Part shown: positions 8,390 through 17,561 of the stretch, piece after piece
Layout of the letters: every line of letters starts with the position of its first letter
How positions within the stretch are numbered: position 1 is the stretch's first letter
Made by a program: the position numbers and the translations under genes
Notes under the pieces: generated by a model
The model's database searches: none
The model's input: the letters and a program-made list of their open reading frames with translations, nothing else
What the model was told of the DNA's origin: nothing
Assembly: GCA_903825465.1 (NCBI GenBank)
Contig: CAIKAR010000030.1
Location: forward strand, 186,001 to 250,000
Direction of reading: 5' to 3'
Length of the DNA: 64,000 nt
From: an uncultured Hyphomicrobiales bacterium
Lineage (GTDB): Bacteria > Pseudomonadota > Alphaproteobacteria > Rhizobiales > Beijerinckiaceae

Positions 8390-8405
8390 TTAACGAGTGG
8401 TTAAC
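8390..8405. promoter_or_regulatory. perfect CtrA-type binding site
   Basis: TTAAC-GAGTGG-TTAAC matches the alphaproteobacterial CtrA consensus TTAA-N7-TTAA exactly. A looser pair of TTAA elements with an 11-base spacer lies at 8336-8354. Both are in the 159-base gap upstream of the protease gene (start 8261) and just after the ubiG stop. The protease is the likely target because ubiG points away. Confidence 0.55.
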
Positions 8406-8420
8406 GCGGCGCGGACTTTG

Positions 8421-9155
8421 TCAGTCCTCCCGCACCCCGGCCATCATGTAATTAACCGCCAAATCGGGGGAAAGCTTCCAGCGGTCGCCGAGCGGGGAGT
8501 ACACGAGGCCGGTCCGTTCAACGACGCGGAGCCCCGCGTTTTCCATGTGGTTCTCGAATTCATCGGGCGTGACGAACTTTTCCCACTGATGTGTCCCCTT
8601 CGGCACCCAACCCAAGACATATTCCGCGCCCAGGATGGCCAGTCCAAAACTCTTCAAAGTTCGATTGAGCGTCGCGCCCAAAAGTTGGCCGCCCGGCCGC
8701 AGCAGCGAACCGGACACCGCGACAAAGGCGGCGGGATCGACCACATGCTCGATCACCTCCATGGCGCAGACAACGTCGAACGAGATTCCGCTAGCCGCGA
8801 GAGCTTCCGCCGTCGTGGCTTGGTAGTCGATATCAAGTCCCGACCCGCGCGCGTGCGACCTGGCGATGTCGATAAGTTCGGGATTGGGATCTATGGCGGT
8901 GACCCGCGCGCCGAGCCGAGCGAGAGGTTCGGAGAGCAGCCCGCCGCCGCATCCAATGTCTAGGATGGTCAACTTGCCGGCGACTGCCGGATGTTGGAGG
9001 AGTTGCTTTGCCAAGCGGGCGCGAATCCAGTCGATCCGGGTTGGATTTAGATTGTGAAGGGGCCGCATCGGGCCATCGCGATCCCACCACCGCGAACCCA
9101 TATCGCGAAATCTTTCGAGTTCCCGAGGGTCCGTGGACTCTCCTAAAAGACGCAT
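8421..9155 (-). CDS. ubiG: ubiquinone biosynthesis O-methyltransferase UbiG
   Basis: UbiG performs both O-methylations of the ubiquinone ring with S-adenosylmethionine. The 244-residue protein has the hallmark N-terminus RFRDMGSRWWDRDGPMRPLH, the SAM motif I ILDIGCGGGLLSEPLARLGA near residue 65, and the post-motif CAMEVIEHV. It is divergent from the AT-hook gene. In relatives ubiG and lysC are neighbours in opposite orientation, as here except for the AT-hook gene placed between them. Confidence 0.96.
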   Translation of the reverse strand: MRLLGESTDPRELERFRDMGSRWWDRDGPMRPLHNLNPTRIDWIRARLAKQLLQHPAVAGKLTILDIGCGGGLLSEPLARLGARVTAIDPNPELIDIARSHARGSGLDIDYQATTAEALAASGISFDVVCAMEVIEHVVDPAAFVAVSGSLLRPGGQLLGATLNRTLKSFGLAILGAEYVLGWVPKGTHQWEKFVTPDEFENHMENAGLRVVERTGLVYSPLGDRWKLSPDLAVNYMMAGVRED

Positions 9156-9176
9156 GCCGTAATTGCTCCAAAAAGA

Positions 9177-9204
9177 TTGACACGCTCAGGGACGTGACTT
9201 ATCT
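9177..9204 (+). promoter_or_regulatory. possible sigma-70-type promoter upstream of the AT-hook gene
   Basis: TTGACA at 9177-9182 is a perfect -35 hexamer; TTATCT at 9199-9204 is a poor -10 after 16 bases. The following 9235-9310 is strikingly AT-rich compared with the rest of the window. This is a weak call because only one hexamer is convincing and the start codon is about 185 bases downstream. Confidence 0.25.
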
Positions 9205-9390
9205 GTGATGTAGGTCAAGGTCGAATCGGCGCTAAAATTCGCTTGTTGTTTATCATGTTTTCATTTAATTCTATTATATCTACCAAGTGAATTTATTCGT
9301 TGATATAAATTGTACGGCTTTTGAGCCAGTTTTGACGCTCTTTACCCAGGATTTGCTTCCCGGGCTAATTTCGTAACGGGATGGTGCCAA

Positions 9391-10197
9391 ATGCGTCGTG
9401 AAAAACGACCTTTCACAGTCGAAGTCAAGCGAGGCGGCAAACGCGCCAATCAACCTTCCGAGTTCAGCACAGTAACGCAAGACGATACGTTTCAGCGCGC
9501 CGAAAACGCGTTGTTTGGATCGCCTGCAACGGCATCACCAATGGACGCCATCTCCGCCGAAGCGCCCATCGCCCGGCGCATGGCGGACGACGCGCCTGGA
9601 CGACGTATTCTGGAGGCGGTGGAGGCCCCCGAACCGGAACCAAATATTTCCGAGGACGTTCCAAAACGGCGAGGACGCAAGCCGGGCTCGAAAAACAAGC
9701 CGGCGATTGCCGAAGTGGCGACACCCAAACGGCGTGGTCGTCCCCGTAAATCGGGCGGGAGCGAAGTGAGATCGATTTTCGCGAGCGTCGATATCGTCAA
9801 CGACGCTCTGGGTAAAATTTCGCGGGCCGCGCCCCTGGCTCCCACAGGAGTTACAACGATGTTCGTTGCCGACGTCCCCGGTGAACAACCCATCAAGCGT
9901 GGCCGCGGCCGTCCGCGGAAAATCGTCCCTCCGGGCGGGTTTCCTCCCAAAGTTCCATCTTGGATCGCCTGGGCGGAATCGCCTGATGAGCCCGAAGCGC
10001 AGGCGCGCGAGCCAGCGCCAGTCGTTGAGGCTCGTCGACCCCGAGCGGTTGAAATCGACGCCGACGCCGGCCCCGTCGCCCCGATTGTTCGCGCATTGGA
10101 GCGGATGGCGCGCCCGACTGGATTGCGCGCGGGAACACGGTGGTCCCGCCGCTTGCGGGGATACGCGCTGGCCCAGAAGCGCGCGCTGAATAGGTAG
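9391..10197 (+). CDS. AT-hook DNA-binding protein, function unknown
   Basis: A 268-residue, highly charged, probably disordered protein. It carries three AT-hook motifs: RRGRKPGSK (93-101), KRRGRPRK (113-120) and KRGRGRPRK (169-177). Between and around them are Pro/Glu/Ala-rich linkers. The C-terminal 30 residues (RPTGLRAGTRWSRRLRGYAL) are basic. AT-hooks bind the minor groove of AT-rich DNA, so a nucleoid-associated or xenogeneic-silencing role is possible. Start choice is the ATG at 9391; the nearby ATG at 9380 is in another frame and stops at once. The gene lies between ubiG and lysC, behind an unusually AT-rich upstream region that could itself be a binding target. Confidence 0.7.
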   Translation: MRREKRPFTVEVKRGGKRANQPSEFSTVTQDDTFQRAENALFGSPATASPMDAISAEAPIARRMADDAPGRRILEAVEAPEPEPNISEDVPKRRGRKPGSKNKPAIAEVATPKRRGRPRKSGGSEVRSIFASVDIVNDALGKISRAAPLAPTGVTTMFVADVPGEQPIKRGRGRPRKIVPPGGFPPKVPSWIAWAESPDEPEAQAREPAPVVEARRPRAVEIDADAGPVAPIVRALERMARPTGLRAGTRWSRRLRGYALAQKRALNR

Positions 10198-10339
10198 TCC
10201 GCGCGGCTTGAATCGACCGACATTGACACCACGGCTTCCCAAAGCGATATGAGCGCGCCCGGATTTGAACGCGCGGCCCGCGCGATTGAGGCGGGTCGTT
10301 CGCCTGATTTATTGGCCAAATTCTTGGACTGCGCCTCAA

Positions 10340-11575
10340 ATGGCTCGACTGGTAATGAAGTTTGGCGGCACCTCCGTCGCCAACGTCGATCGCATTCGCA
10401 ATGTCGCCAGACACGTCAAGCGGGAAATCGACTCCGGCTATGAGGTTGCCGTCGTTGTGTCGGCCATGTCCGGCAAAACCAATGAACTGGTCGCCTGGGT
10501 CAACGACGCCAGCAAGCTCTACGATCCCCGTGAATACGACTCGATCGTCGCGTCCGGCGAACAGGTGACCTCCGGCTTGCTGGCGCTGGCGCTCAACGAA
10601 ATCGGCGTCCGGGCGCGGTCATGGCAGGGCTGGCAAATTCCGGTGCGCACGGACGACGCGCACGGCTCCGCCCGCATCCAATCCATTGATCCAACGAGGC
10701 TGGCGGAAGGTTTCGCTCGCGGCGAGGTCGCCGTCATCGCGGGCTTTCAGGGCGTTCACGAGGCGACGGGCCGGATCACCACGCTTGGCCGGGGCGGCTC
10801 CGACACCAGCGCTGTCGCGGTGGCGGCGGCGATTTCGGCGGAACGGTGCGACATCTACACCGACGTCGACGGCGTCTACACGACCGACCCGCGCATCGTG
10901 CCGAAGGCGCGCCGGCTCGACCGGATCGCGTTCGAGGAAATGCTCGAAATGGCGTCGCTGGGCGCCAAGGTGCTGCAGGTCCGCTCGGTCGAAGTGGCGA
11001 TGGTGCACAGGGTCAAAACCTTCGTGCGCTCGTCATTCGACGATCCACTGGACCCGCGTCCAGGCACGCTCATCTGCGACGAGGAGGATATTGTGGAACA
11101 GCAGGTCGTCACTGGCATCGCCTTCTCGCGCGACGAGGCCCAGATCACCCTGCGGCGGGTGGCGGACAAGCCCGGCGTCGCGGCCAGCATCTTCGGGCCG
11201 CTGGCGGAAGCCAACATCAACGTCGACATGATCATCCAGGTGGTGAGCGACGACGCCATGACCACCGATCTCACGTTCACCGTCGGCAACGCCGATTTCG
11301 AGCGCGCCAAGGCGATCCTGGAAAAGAACTGGGCCGACATCGGCCTTCAGTCGCTGCACGGCGCCACGGATGTCGTGAAGGTATCGGCGATCGGCGTGGG
11401 CATGCGCAGCCACGCGGGCGTCGCGGCGCGGGCGTTCCGCGCGCTCGCCGACAAGGGCGTGAACATCCGCGCCATCACCACCAGCGAAATCAAGTTCTCG
11501 GTGCTGATCGACGCCGAATACACCGAACTCGCGGTGCGCACGCTGCATACGCTTTATGGTCTCGACAAGCCGTAA
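10340..11575 (+). CDS. lysC: aspartate kinase
   Basis: Aspartokinase phosphorylates aspartate, the first step to lysine, threonine and methionine. The 411-residue protein starts MARLVMKFGGTSV (nucleotide site), has the catalytic segment TLGRGGSDTSAVA and two C-terminal ACT domains (from about residue 265), typical of the lysine/threonine feedback-regulated monofunctional enzyme. Some family members also make the ACT part from an internal start; I cannot tell this here. The ATG at 10340 is the conserved start. It stands alone; lysA is 9 kb away. Confidence 0.96.
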   Translation: MARLVMKFGGTSVANVDRIRNVARHVKREIDSGYEVAVVVSAMSGKTNELVAWVNDASKLYDPREYDSIVASGEQVTSGLLALALNEIGVRARSWQGWQIPVRTDDAHGSARIQSIDPTRLAEGFARGEVAVIAGFQGVHEATGRITTLGRGGSDTSAVAVAAAISAERCDIYTDVDGVYTTDPRIVPKARRLDRIAFEEMLEMASLGAKVLQVRSVEVAMVHRVKTFVRSSFDDPLDPRPGTLICDEEDIVEQQVVTGIAFSRDEAQITLRRVADKPGVAASIFGPLAEANINVDMIIQVVSDDAMTTDLTFTVGNADFERAKAILEKNWADIGLQSLHGATDVVKVSAIGVGMRSHAGVAARAFRALADKGVNIRAITTSEIKFSVLIDAEYTELAVRTLHTLYGLDKP

Positions 11576-11713
11576 CGATCTGGACAAACGCGGGCCACGC
11601 CTGGCCGCGCGAAAACAACGCCCTTCCCGACGGCCCGAAAACAGGCCATTCTCCAAAAATCGGCGCCTGGCGATCGCGCGCGCCGGCGTGGAATTTGACG
11701 AGGGGTGCGGGCA

Positions 11714-12829
11714 ATGAAAACGATGGGATACACGGGCCTGGCTTTGGCGGCGGCGCTGGGTTGGGCGGCGACTGCCTCGGCGCAAGTGAAGATCGGCGTC
11801 GCCGGGCCGATTTCCGGCCCGAGCGCGTCGACCGGCGCGGCCATGAAAAACGGCGTTGAGCAAGCCATCGCCGACATCAACGCGGCTGGCGGCGTCCTTG
11901 GCCAGAAGATCGCGCTGAGCGTTGGCGACGACGCCTCCGACCCCAAACAGGGCGTTTCCGTCGCCAATAAGTTCGTCGGCGACAAGGTTAAATTCGTGGT
12001 CGGCGACTACAACTCCGGCGTGTCGATCCCCGCCTCGGAGGTCTATCAGGAAAACAGCGTTCTCCAGATCACTCCCGCCTCGACCAACCCGACCTTCACC
12101 GAGCGCAAGATGTGGAACGTCTTCCGCACCTGCGGCCGCGACGACCAGCAGGGCTCCGTGGCTTCGGCCTACATCGTCAGCAAGCTGAAGGGCAAGAAAA
12201 TCGCCATCGTCCACGACAAGACCACCTATGGCAAAGGCCTCGCCGACGAGACCAAGAAAGGCCTCAACACCGCTGGTGTGACCGAGGTTATCTACGAAGG
12301 CGTCAACACCGGCGAGAAGGACTATTCGGCGGTCGTCTCGAAGATCAAGGCTTCCGGCGCCGACCTCGTCTATTTCGGCGGCCTCTACACCGAGGGCGGC
12401 CTGATCGCCCGCCAGATGCGCGATCAGGGCGTCACAGCGCCTATGATGGGCGGCGATGGCTTGTTCGATTCGGAGTTCCTGTCGGTCGGTGGCCCGGGCG
12501 TCGAGGGATCTCTTGTCACCTTCGGCCCCAACCCGGTCAAAAACCCGGCGGCCGCCGCCGTGGTCAAGAGGCTTGTCGATAGGAAGATCAGCGCGGAATC
12601 CTACACGCTCTACAGCTACGCGGCCGTTCAGGTTTACAAGGAAGCCGCCGAGAAAGCCAAGTCGCTCGACCCCAAGAAGGTCGCCGAAGCCATGCATTCG
12701 GGCATGACCTTCAACACGGTGATCGGCGATTTCTCTTACAACGCCAAGGGCGACCGCAACGACGCGGACTACGTCGTTTACGAAATCAAGAAGGGCGCCG
12801 ACGGCAAGCTGACGTTTGAGCAGCTGTAA
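11714..12829 (+). CDS. branched-chain amino-acid ABC transporter substrate-binding protein
   Basis: A 371-residue LivJ/LivK-type periplasmic protein. It has a signal peptide ending in ASAQ near residue 24, then VKIGVAGPISGPSASTGAAM, the usual beginning of the mature type-1 periplasmic-binding fold. The ligand pocket segments GDYNSGVSIPA and ITPASTNP are typical. The ATG at 11714 is chosen because GAGGGG lies 9 bases upstream; a GTG at 11705 is also in frame. No LivH/M/G/F permease or ATPase genes are adjacent, so it must work with a permease encoded elsewhere. A strong terminator follows. Confidence 0.88.
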   Translation: MKTMGYTGLALAAALGWAATASAQVKIGVAGPISGPSASTGAAMKNGVEQAIADINAAGGVLGQKIALSVGDDASDPKQGVSVANKFVGDKVKFVVGDYNSGVSIPASEVYQENSVLQITPASTNPTFTERKMWNVFRTCGRDDQQGSVASAYIVSKLKGKKIAIVHDKTTYGKGLADETKKGLNTAGVTEVIYEGVNTGEKDYSAVVSKIKASGADLVYFGGLYTEGGLIARQMRDQGVTAPMMGGDGLFDSEFLSVGGPGVEGSLVTFGPNPVKNPAAAAVVKRLVDRKISAESYTLYSYAAVQVYKEAAEKAKSLDPKKVAEAMHSGMTFNTVIGDFSYNAKGDRNDADYVVYEIKKGADGKLTFEQL

Positions 12830-12858
12830 ACCGCGGCGGCCGTTTTAAAAAACAAAGA

Positions 12859-12892
12859 GGGCCTCCCGACATTGTCGCGGAGGCCCTTTTTT
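12859..12892. terminator. intrinsic terminator between the binding-protein gene and sdhB
   Basis: GGGCCTCC (12859-12866) and GGAGGCCC (12879-12886) form an 8-bp stem with a 12-base loop, followed by TTTTTT on the plus strand. It ends the binding-protein transcript; the facing AAA-rich side could partly serve the convergent sdhB transcript too. Confidence 0.8.
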
Positions 12893-12917
12893 CCGCGTGA
12901 CGACGCCGCCAGCGGCC

Positions 12918-13697
12918 TCACATCTGGCGCGCGACCATCATATTCTTGATGCTGGCGATGGCCTTGGCGGGATTCAGGTTCTTTGGGCACGCCTTGGCGC
13001 AATTCATGATGGTATGGCATCGATAGAGGCGGAACGGGTCTTCCAGATTGTCCAGCCGTTCGCCCGTCGCCTCGTCGCGCGTGTCGATCAGCCAACGATA
13101 GGCCTGCAGCAGCGCCGCGGGGCCGAGATAGCGGTCGCCGTTCCACCAGTAGCTCGGACACGAGGTCGAGCAGCACGCGCAAAGAATGCATTCGTAAAGG
13201 CCGTCGAGCTTGACGCGGTCCTCGTGCGATTGCAGCCATTCCTTCTCGGGCTTCGGCGACACGGTCTTGAGCCACGGCTCGATCGAGGCGTGCTGGGCGT
13301 AGAAGCGCGTCAGGTCGGGCACAAGATCCTTGACCACGGGCATGTGCGGCAGCGGATAAATCTTGACGACGCTTTTGATGGCGCCCATGTCCTTGGTGCA
13401 GGCGAGCGTGTTGGTGCCGTCGATATTCATGGCGCAGGAACCGCAGATGCCCTCGCGACAGGAACGGCGGAATGTCAGCGTTGGATCGATCTTGTTCTTG
13501 ATCCACAACAGCGCGTCGAGCACCATCGGCCCGCAATCGCCCATGTCGACGAAGTAGGTGTCGATGCGGGGATTGGCGTCGTCGTCCGGATTCCAGCGGT
13601 AGACGCGGAATTCGCGAACGCTCGACGCCTTGTCCGGACGCGGCCAGGTCTTGCCCACCGTCGGGCGGGAATTCTTGGGGAGAGCGAGTTCAACCAT
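12918..13697 (-). CDS. sdhB: succinate dehydrogenase iron-sulfur subunit
   Basis: SdhB carries electrons from the SdhA flavin to ubiquinone. The 259-residue protein has the [2Fe-2S] motif CREGICGSC, then the ferredoxin motifs [12 protein letters not shown] and [17 protein letters not shown] that bind the [4Fe-4S] and [3Fe-4S] clusters. Length is normal. In this operon it is separated from sdhA by the vapD gene, with only 3 bases between the vapD stop and the sdhB start codon, so it is almost certainly cotranscribed and translationally linked with vapD. Confidence 0.97.
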   Translation of the reverse strand: MVELALPKNSRPTVGKTWPRPDKASSVREFRVYRWNPDDDANPRIDTYFVDMGDCGPMVLDALLWIKNKIDPTLTFRRSCREGICGSCAMNIDGTNTLACTKDMGAIKSVVKIYPLPHMPVVKDLVPDLTRFYAQHASIEPWLKTVSPKPEKEWLQSHEDRVKLDGLYECILCACCSTSCPSYWWNGDRYLGPAALLQAYRWLIDTRDEATGERLDNLEDPFRLYRCHTIMNCAKACPKNLNPAKAIASIKNMMVARQM

Positions 13698-13700
13698 CGA

Positions 13701-14045
13701 CTAATCCTCGTCGTCGTCCAGGGCGATCATGAGATCGTTGTTCTCTTCGATCCTAAGCATTCGAATGTCTCGAACGGATGCCTTGAACCACGGAAACTTT
13801 TTCGCCATCCGCTGGGTGGCGCGCACGCACCGAACGGCGTCGATCGTCTCGTCGCCGAAATAGGTGCTGCCCTGCTTCCACTCGAATCCTCTTGCGCCGA
13901 GGAAGTTCCGAATGTCCGCGTAGGCGTTGTTCCACGAGGCGTTCGGATAGGCTTGCTGAAGCATCTGAGTGTCGAGGTCGAAGACAATCGCGTACATGGT
14001 TCGCCTTCCGAGCCTGTTGTGGCCGATATGCGCGGGAGCGTTCAT
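13701..14045 (-). CDS. vapD: VapD-family endoribonuclease homologue
   Basis: The 114-residue protein contains a full VapD-like domain from MYAIVFDLDTQMLQQAYPNA (residue 17 on) through FEWKQGSTYFG and ending FKASVRDIRMLRIEENND. VapD proteins have a Cas2-like ferredoxin fold; those of Haemophilus and Helicobacter are ribonucleases, paired with VapX in Haemophilus. GGAGG lies 6 bases before the ATG at 14045; a second ATG at 13997, also with an SD-like GGAAGG, would give the 98-residue length usual for the family. No VapX-like gene is visible. It is inserted between sdhA (30 bases away) and sdhB, an unusual place. Confidence 0.8.
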   Translation of the reverse strand: MNAPAHIGHNRLGRRTMYAIVFDLDTQMLQQAYPNASWNNAYADIRNFLGARGFEWKQGSTYFGDETIDAVRCVRATQRMAKKFPWFKASVRDIRMLRIEENNDLMIALDDDED

Positions 14046-14074
14046 GAAAACCTCCGCAAGAGCCGAGTCCTATC

Positions 14075-15916
14075 TCAATACACCCGCGCTTTCGGCTCGA
14101 TATAGCTGATCTCGTTCGACATCGTGTAGGTGTGCACCGGGCGAAAATCGATCGTCACCTTCTTCTTCGCGTCGTCGGCCCAAGCCAGCGTGTGCTTCAT
14201 CCATTCCTTGTCGTCGCGGTTGGGGTAGTCCTCGCGCGCGTGGGCCCCGCGGCTTTCCTTCCGCTCGACGGCGGAATCCATGGTCGTGACGGCCTGAATG
14301 ATGAGGTTGTCGAACTCGAGGGTTTCCATCAGGTCCGAATTCCAGATCAGCGAGCGGTCGGTGACGCCGATGTCGCCGACGCCGTTCCAGACGTCGTTGA
14401 TGAGTTTCGAGCCTTCTTCGAGAACCTCGCCGGTGCGGAACACCGCGCAATTGCTCTGCATGGTCGTCTGCATTTTGTTGCGCAGTTGCGCGGTCGGCGT
14501 GCCGCCCTTGGCCCAACGGAACCCGTCGAGCCGCGACAAGGCGAGGTCGGCCGAGTCCGCTGGAAGATCAGGTTGTTTTTCACCCGGCTTGACCAGCTCG
14601 GCGGCGCGCAGTCCCGCCGCGCGGCCAAACACCACCAGATCGATGAGAGAGTTCGAACCCAGCCGATTGGCGCCATGGATCGACACGCAGGCCGCTTCGC
14701 CCAGCGCCATCAGGCCAGGCACGATGTAGTCGTTGTCGCCATTCTTCTTGGTTAGCACTTCGCCGTGATAGTTCGTGGGGATGCCGCCCATGTTGTAATG
14801 AACCGTCGGCAACACGGGGATCGGCTCCTTCGTCACATCGACGCCGGCGAAAATCCGCGCGCTTTCCGAAATGCCGGGCAGGCGCTCGTGCAGGATTTTC
14901 GGATCAAGATGGTCGAGGTGCAGGTAAATATGATCCTTGTCCTTGCCGACGCCACGGCCCTCGCGGATTTCGATGGTCATGGCGCGGGAGACAACGTCTC
15001 GCGACGCGAGATCCTTGGCCGATGGCGCGTAGCGTTCCATGAAACGCTCGCCGAGGCCGTTGGTGACATAGCCGCCTTCGCCGCGCGCCCCCTCGGTGAT
15101 CAGGCAGCCCGAGCCGTAGATGCCGGTGGGGTGGAATTGCACGAATTCCATGTCTTCGAGCGGCAGGCCGGCGCGCAGCGCCATCGCGTTGCCGTCGCCT
15201 GTGCAGGTGTGGGCGGAGGTCGCCGAAAAATAGGCGCGGCCATAGCCGCCGGTCGCCAGAACAGTGAGGCCGCCACGGAAGCGGTGTATCGTGCCGTCGT
15301 CCATCTTGATGCAAACGACGCCGAGGCAGCGGCCTTCGGGGCTCATGATCAGATCGATGGCGAAATATTCGATGAAGAACTCGGTGTTGTTCTTCAACGC
15401 CTGCCCGTAGAGCGTGTGCAGAATGGCGTGGCCGGTGCGGTCGGCGGCGGCGCAGGTGCGCTGCGCTATGCCCTTGCCATAGTCGGTGGTCATGCCGCCG
15501 AACGGACGCTGGTAGATTTTGCCCTCTTCCGTGCGCGAAAAAGGGACGCCCCAATGTTCAAGCTCGTAAACGGCGGCCGGCGCGTTGCGGCAGAGATATT
15601 CAATCGAATCCTGGTCGCCGAGCCAGTCCGAGCCCTTGACGGTGTCGTACATGTGCCAGCGCCAGTCGTCGGGGCCCATGTTGCCAAGCGACGCGGATAT
15701 GCCGCCTTGCGCCGCGACCGTGTGCGAACGGGTCGGAAACACCTTCGAGATGCAAGCCGTGCGCAGGCCCGCCTGCGAGCAACCCACGGTGGCCCGCAAG
15801 CCGGCGCCGCCAGCGCCGACGACAATCACGTCGTACGTGTGATCGGTGATCGGATAGGCCTTGCCGTTGACCGCCGGCCCCTTGCCCGCGCTCGCTGATT
15901 CGGACGAATTCGCCAT
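14075..15916 (-). CDS. sdhA: succinate dehydrogenase flavoprotein subunit
   Basis: SdhA oxidises succinate to fumarate with covalently bound FAD. The 613-residue protein has the FAD motif [14 protein letters not shown] near residue 30, the FAD-attachment His in [10 protein letters not shown], and the active-site segment [20 protein letters not shown]. It ends [10 protein letters not shown], the conserved C-terminus. The ATG at 15916 (MANSSESAS) gives the family length. It is the third gene of sdhCDA-vapD-sdhB. Confidence 0.97.
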   Translation of the reverse strand: MANSSESASAGKGPAVNGKAYPITDHTYDVIVVGAGGAGLRATVGCSQAGLRTACISKVFPTRSHTVAAQGGISASLGNMGPDDWRWHMYDTVKGSDWLGDQDSIEYLCRNAPAAVYELEHWGVPFSRTEEGKIYQRPFGGMTTDYGKGIAQRTCAAADRTGHAILHTLYGQALKNNTEFFIEYFAIDLIMSPEGRCLGVVCIKMDDGTIHRFRGGLTVLATGGYGRAYFSATSAHTCTGDGNAMALRAGLPLEDMEFVQFHPTGIYGSGCLITEGARGEGGYVTNGLGERFMERYAPSAKDLASRDVVSRAMTIEIREGRGVGKDKDHIYLHLDHLDPKILHERLPGISESARIFAGVDVTKEPIPVLPTVHYNMGGIPTNYHGEVLTKKNGDNDYIVPGLMALGEAACVSIHGANRLGSNSLIDLVVFGRAAGLRAAELVKPGEKQPDLPADSADLALSRLDGFRWAKGGTPTAQLRNKMQTTMQSNCAVFRTGEVLEEGSKLINDVWNGVGDIGVTDRSLIWNSDLMETLEFDNLIIQAVTTMDSAVERKESRGAHAREDYPNRDDKEWMKHTLAWADDAKKKVTIDFRPVHTYTMSNEISYIEPKARVY

Positions 15917-15971
15917 GATCGCGCCTCTTGATCCCGACTCTTGATTACACTCGGGGATTGGAAAACCGGAA

Positions 15972-16364
15972 TTAAACGAAGCCGATGCGCAGCGTCGCGT
16001 AAACGCAGGCCAAGCCGATCGCGTAGCAGAAGAATTCGTTGGCCAGGAGCGTCCACGCCTTCGCGTGCTCGCCATGCACGTAATCCTCGACGATGACCTT
16101 CATTCCGAGCTTCATGTGATACACGCCGGCGAGAATGAAAAGCAGGGTCACAACCGCCGGCGCGACGCCGCTCATGATGTCGCGCGTGGCCTTGTAGTCC
16201 TTGCCGACAACCGTCAGGAGCAGCCAGACGAAGCCGATTGTCAGCGGAACGAGCGCGGCCGAGGTCGCGCGCATCATCCAGACATCCCTCGTGCCGGAGC
16301 GGGCGGAACCGAGATAGCGCACCTTGGACAGCGGCGTGCGGATGGAATTGGCGTCGTTGGACAT
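15972..16364 (-). CDS. sdhD: succinate dehydrogenase membrane anchor subunit SdhD
   Basis: A 130-residue protein with three hydrophobic helices (about 38-58, 65-88, 105-125). The segment [19 protein letters not shown] carries the conserved His for heme b and residues near the quinone site. It starts [12 protein letters not shown] at 16364, 26 bases after sdhC. Together with SdhC it anchors SdhAB and forms the ubiquinone pocket in the inner membrane. Confidence 0.94.
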   Translation of the reverse strand: MSNDANSIRTPLSKVRYLGSARSGTRDVWMMRATSAALVPLTIGFVWLLLTVVGKDYKATRDIMSGVAPAVVTLLFILAGVYHMKLGMKVIVEDYVHGEHAKAWTLLANEFFCYAIGLACVYATLRIGFV

Positions 16365-16390
16365 GCGTTCAACCTCGATAATTCGCCGTG

Positions 16391-16804
16391 TCAGCGCGTC
16401 GCGTAGGCGATGGCCCAAACAACCAGGGTCAGGATCGCGCCGCCGCCAAGCGTCGCTTGCGCCAGATATTCCCGTTCCGGATGGTCCATGCCGCGGCCGG
16501 ATTCCCAGATGAAGTGCCTGAGGCCGCCGAGCAGATGGTGAAAAAGCGCCCAGGTGAAGCCGAACAGGATCAGCCGGCCGATGATCGACGCCAGAAAGCC
16601 GTTGACGATCGCGAACGAACCGGCGTTCGACGCCAGGGCGATCAGCCACCAGGCCAACAAAAGCGTCCCGACATAAAGCGCGCCACCCGTGATGCGGTGG
16701 GCGATCGACATCATCATCGTCAGCATTGGGCGGTAGATGCCCAGATGCGGCGACAGCGGCCGGCGCGCCTCGGGGTTGCTGCTGACGGTTTTCGCCTCGG
16801 CCAT
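16391..16804 (-). CDS. sdhC: succinate dehydrogenase cytochrome b556 subunit SdhC
   Basis: A 137-residue membrane protein with three helices. The N-terminal RPLSPHLGIYRP and the SIAHRITG motif are signatures of SdhC, and HHLLGGLRHFIWE contains the heme-ligand His. It is the first gene of the operon, so the sdh promoter should lie in 16805-16880, where no clear hexamers can be assigned. The upstream TlpA-like gene is on the same strand and ends 76 bases before it. Confidence 0.95.
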   Translation of the reverse strand: MAEAKTVSSNPEARRPLSPHLGIYRPMLTMMMSIAHRITGGALYVGTLLLAWWLIALASNAGSFAIVNGFLASIIGRLILFGFTWALFHHLLGGLRHFIWESGRGMDHPEREYLAQATLGGGAILTLVVWAIAYATR

Positions 16805-16880
16805 CGAATGGACCTCATGGGGGATTTGCGAGGTCTAACTAATGCAAGTGGGAGCGGCGCGCAACGCTCGCGCTCGCGGC

Positions 16881-17534
16881 TTAGGTTCCCCTCGCGGCGC
16901 GGACGAGATTGAGGGCGTCGTCGGAAGCCCAGTCGGCCGGCCCCGCCATGATTCCGAGCTCGCAACCCTGTTGATCGACGAGAATGCTTGTCGGCAACCC
17001 AACACCCTTGCCGGCTTTCTTGAGGGTTTGGAACACATCCGCGCCGGGGTCCGCGTAGAAGGCCAACGACTTCACCCCAATCCCGTCGAGGAATGGCTTG
17101 CGGCGCTCCAGCCTCGTCGTGTCGAGATCGACCGTCACCACTTCGAAGTCGTCCCCGCCAAGTTTCGCCTGAAGGTGGTCAAGCGCCGGCATTTCCTCGC
17201 GACAGGGGACGCACCAGGTCGCCCAAAGGTTCAGCAAAAGCGTTTTGCCGTGAAAATCGCTCAGGTGGAGCTCTTTGCCATCAGGTCCCTGAAACGACAC
17301 ATCGGCCAAGGGCGCGGGCCGTTTCGAGACCATCAACGCGGCCACTTCTCCATGCGCGAGAGGCACGAGACGGGCGATTGTTTCCGCCGCCGGCGCGCAT
17401 TCCACGTTCGGCGCTTCCTTGCCGCCCCGCGTGAACCCGTATACGACCGCGACGCCCACGATCGTCGCCGCCACAAAGACCATCGCGGCGCGGCGAGCGG
17501 CGGCGGGACGAATGGGATCGGGATTGTCTGTCAT
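16881..17534 (-). CDS. TlpA-like membrane-anchored thiol-disulfide oxidoreductase
   Basis: A 217-residue thioredoxin-fold protein with an N-terminal membrane anchor ([16 protein letters not shown], about residues 18-33) and a periplasmic domain. The active site is [15 protein letters not shown], and the cis-Pro lies in [11 protein letters not shown]. TlpA/ResE-type proteins reduce disulfides in the periplasm, often for cytochrome oxidase copper-site or cytochrome c assembly. The start [10 protein letters not shown] at 17534 is 27 bases from the argH start on the other strand, so the two genes share a very short divergent promoter region. Confidence 0.9.
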   Translation of the reverse strand: MTDNPDPIRPAAARRAAMVFVAATIVGVAVVYGFTRGGKEAPNVECAPAAETIARLVPLAHGEVAALMVSKRPAPLADVSFQGPDGKELHLSDFHGKTLLLNLWATWCVPCREEMPALDHLQAKLGGDDFEVVTVDLDTTRLERRKPFLDGIGVKSLAFYADPGADVFQTLKKAGKGVGLPTSILVDQQGCELGIMAGPADWASDDALNLVRAARGT

Positions 17535-17561
17535 CCGTGGATAGCGCCTCGGGAAAAGCCA

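Noticed and set aside
11033-12697. Long antisense frame over lysC and the LivJ-like gene
   Set aside because: It mirrors two well-conserved genes, has a composition dominated by Arg/Ala/Gly/Val and no domain.
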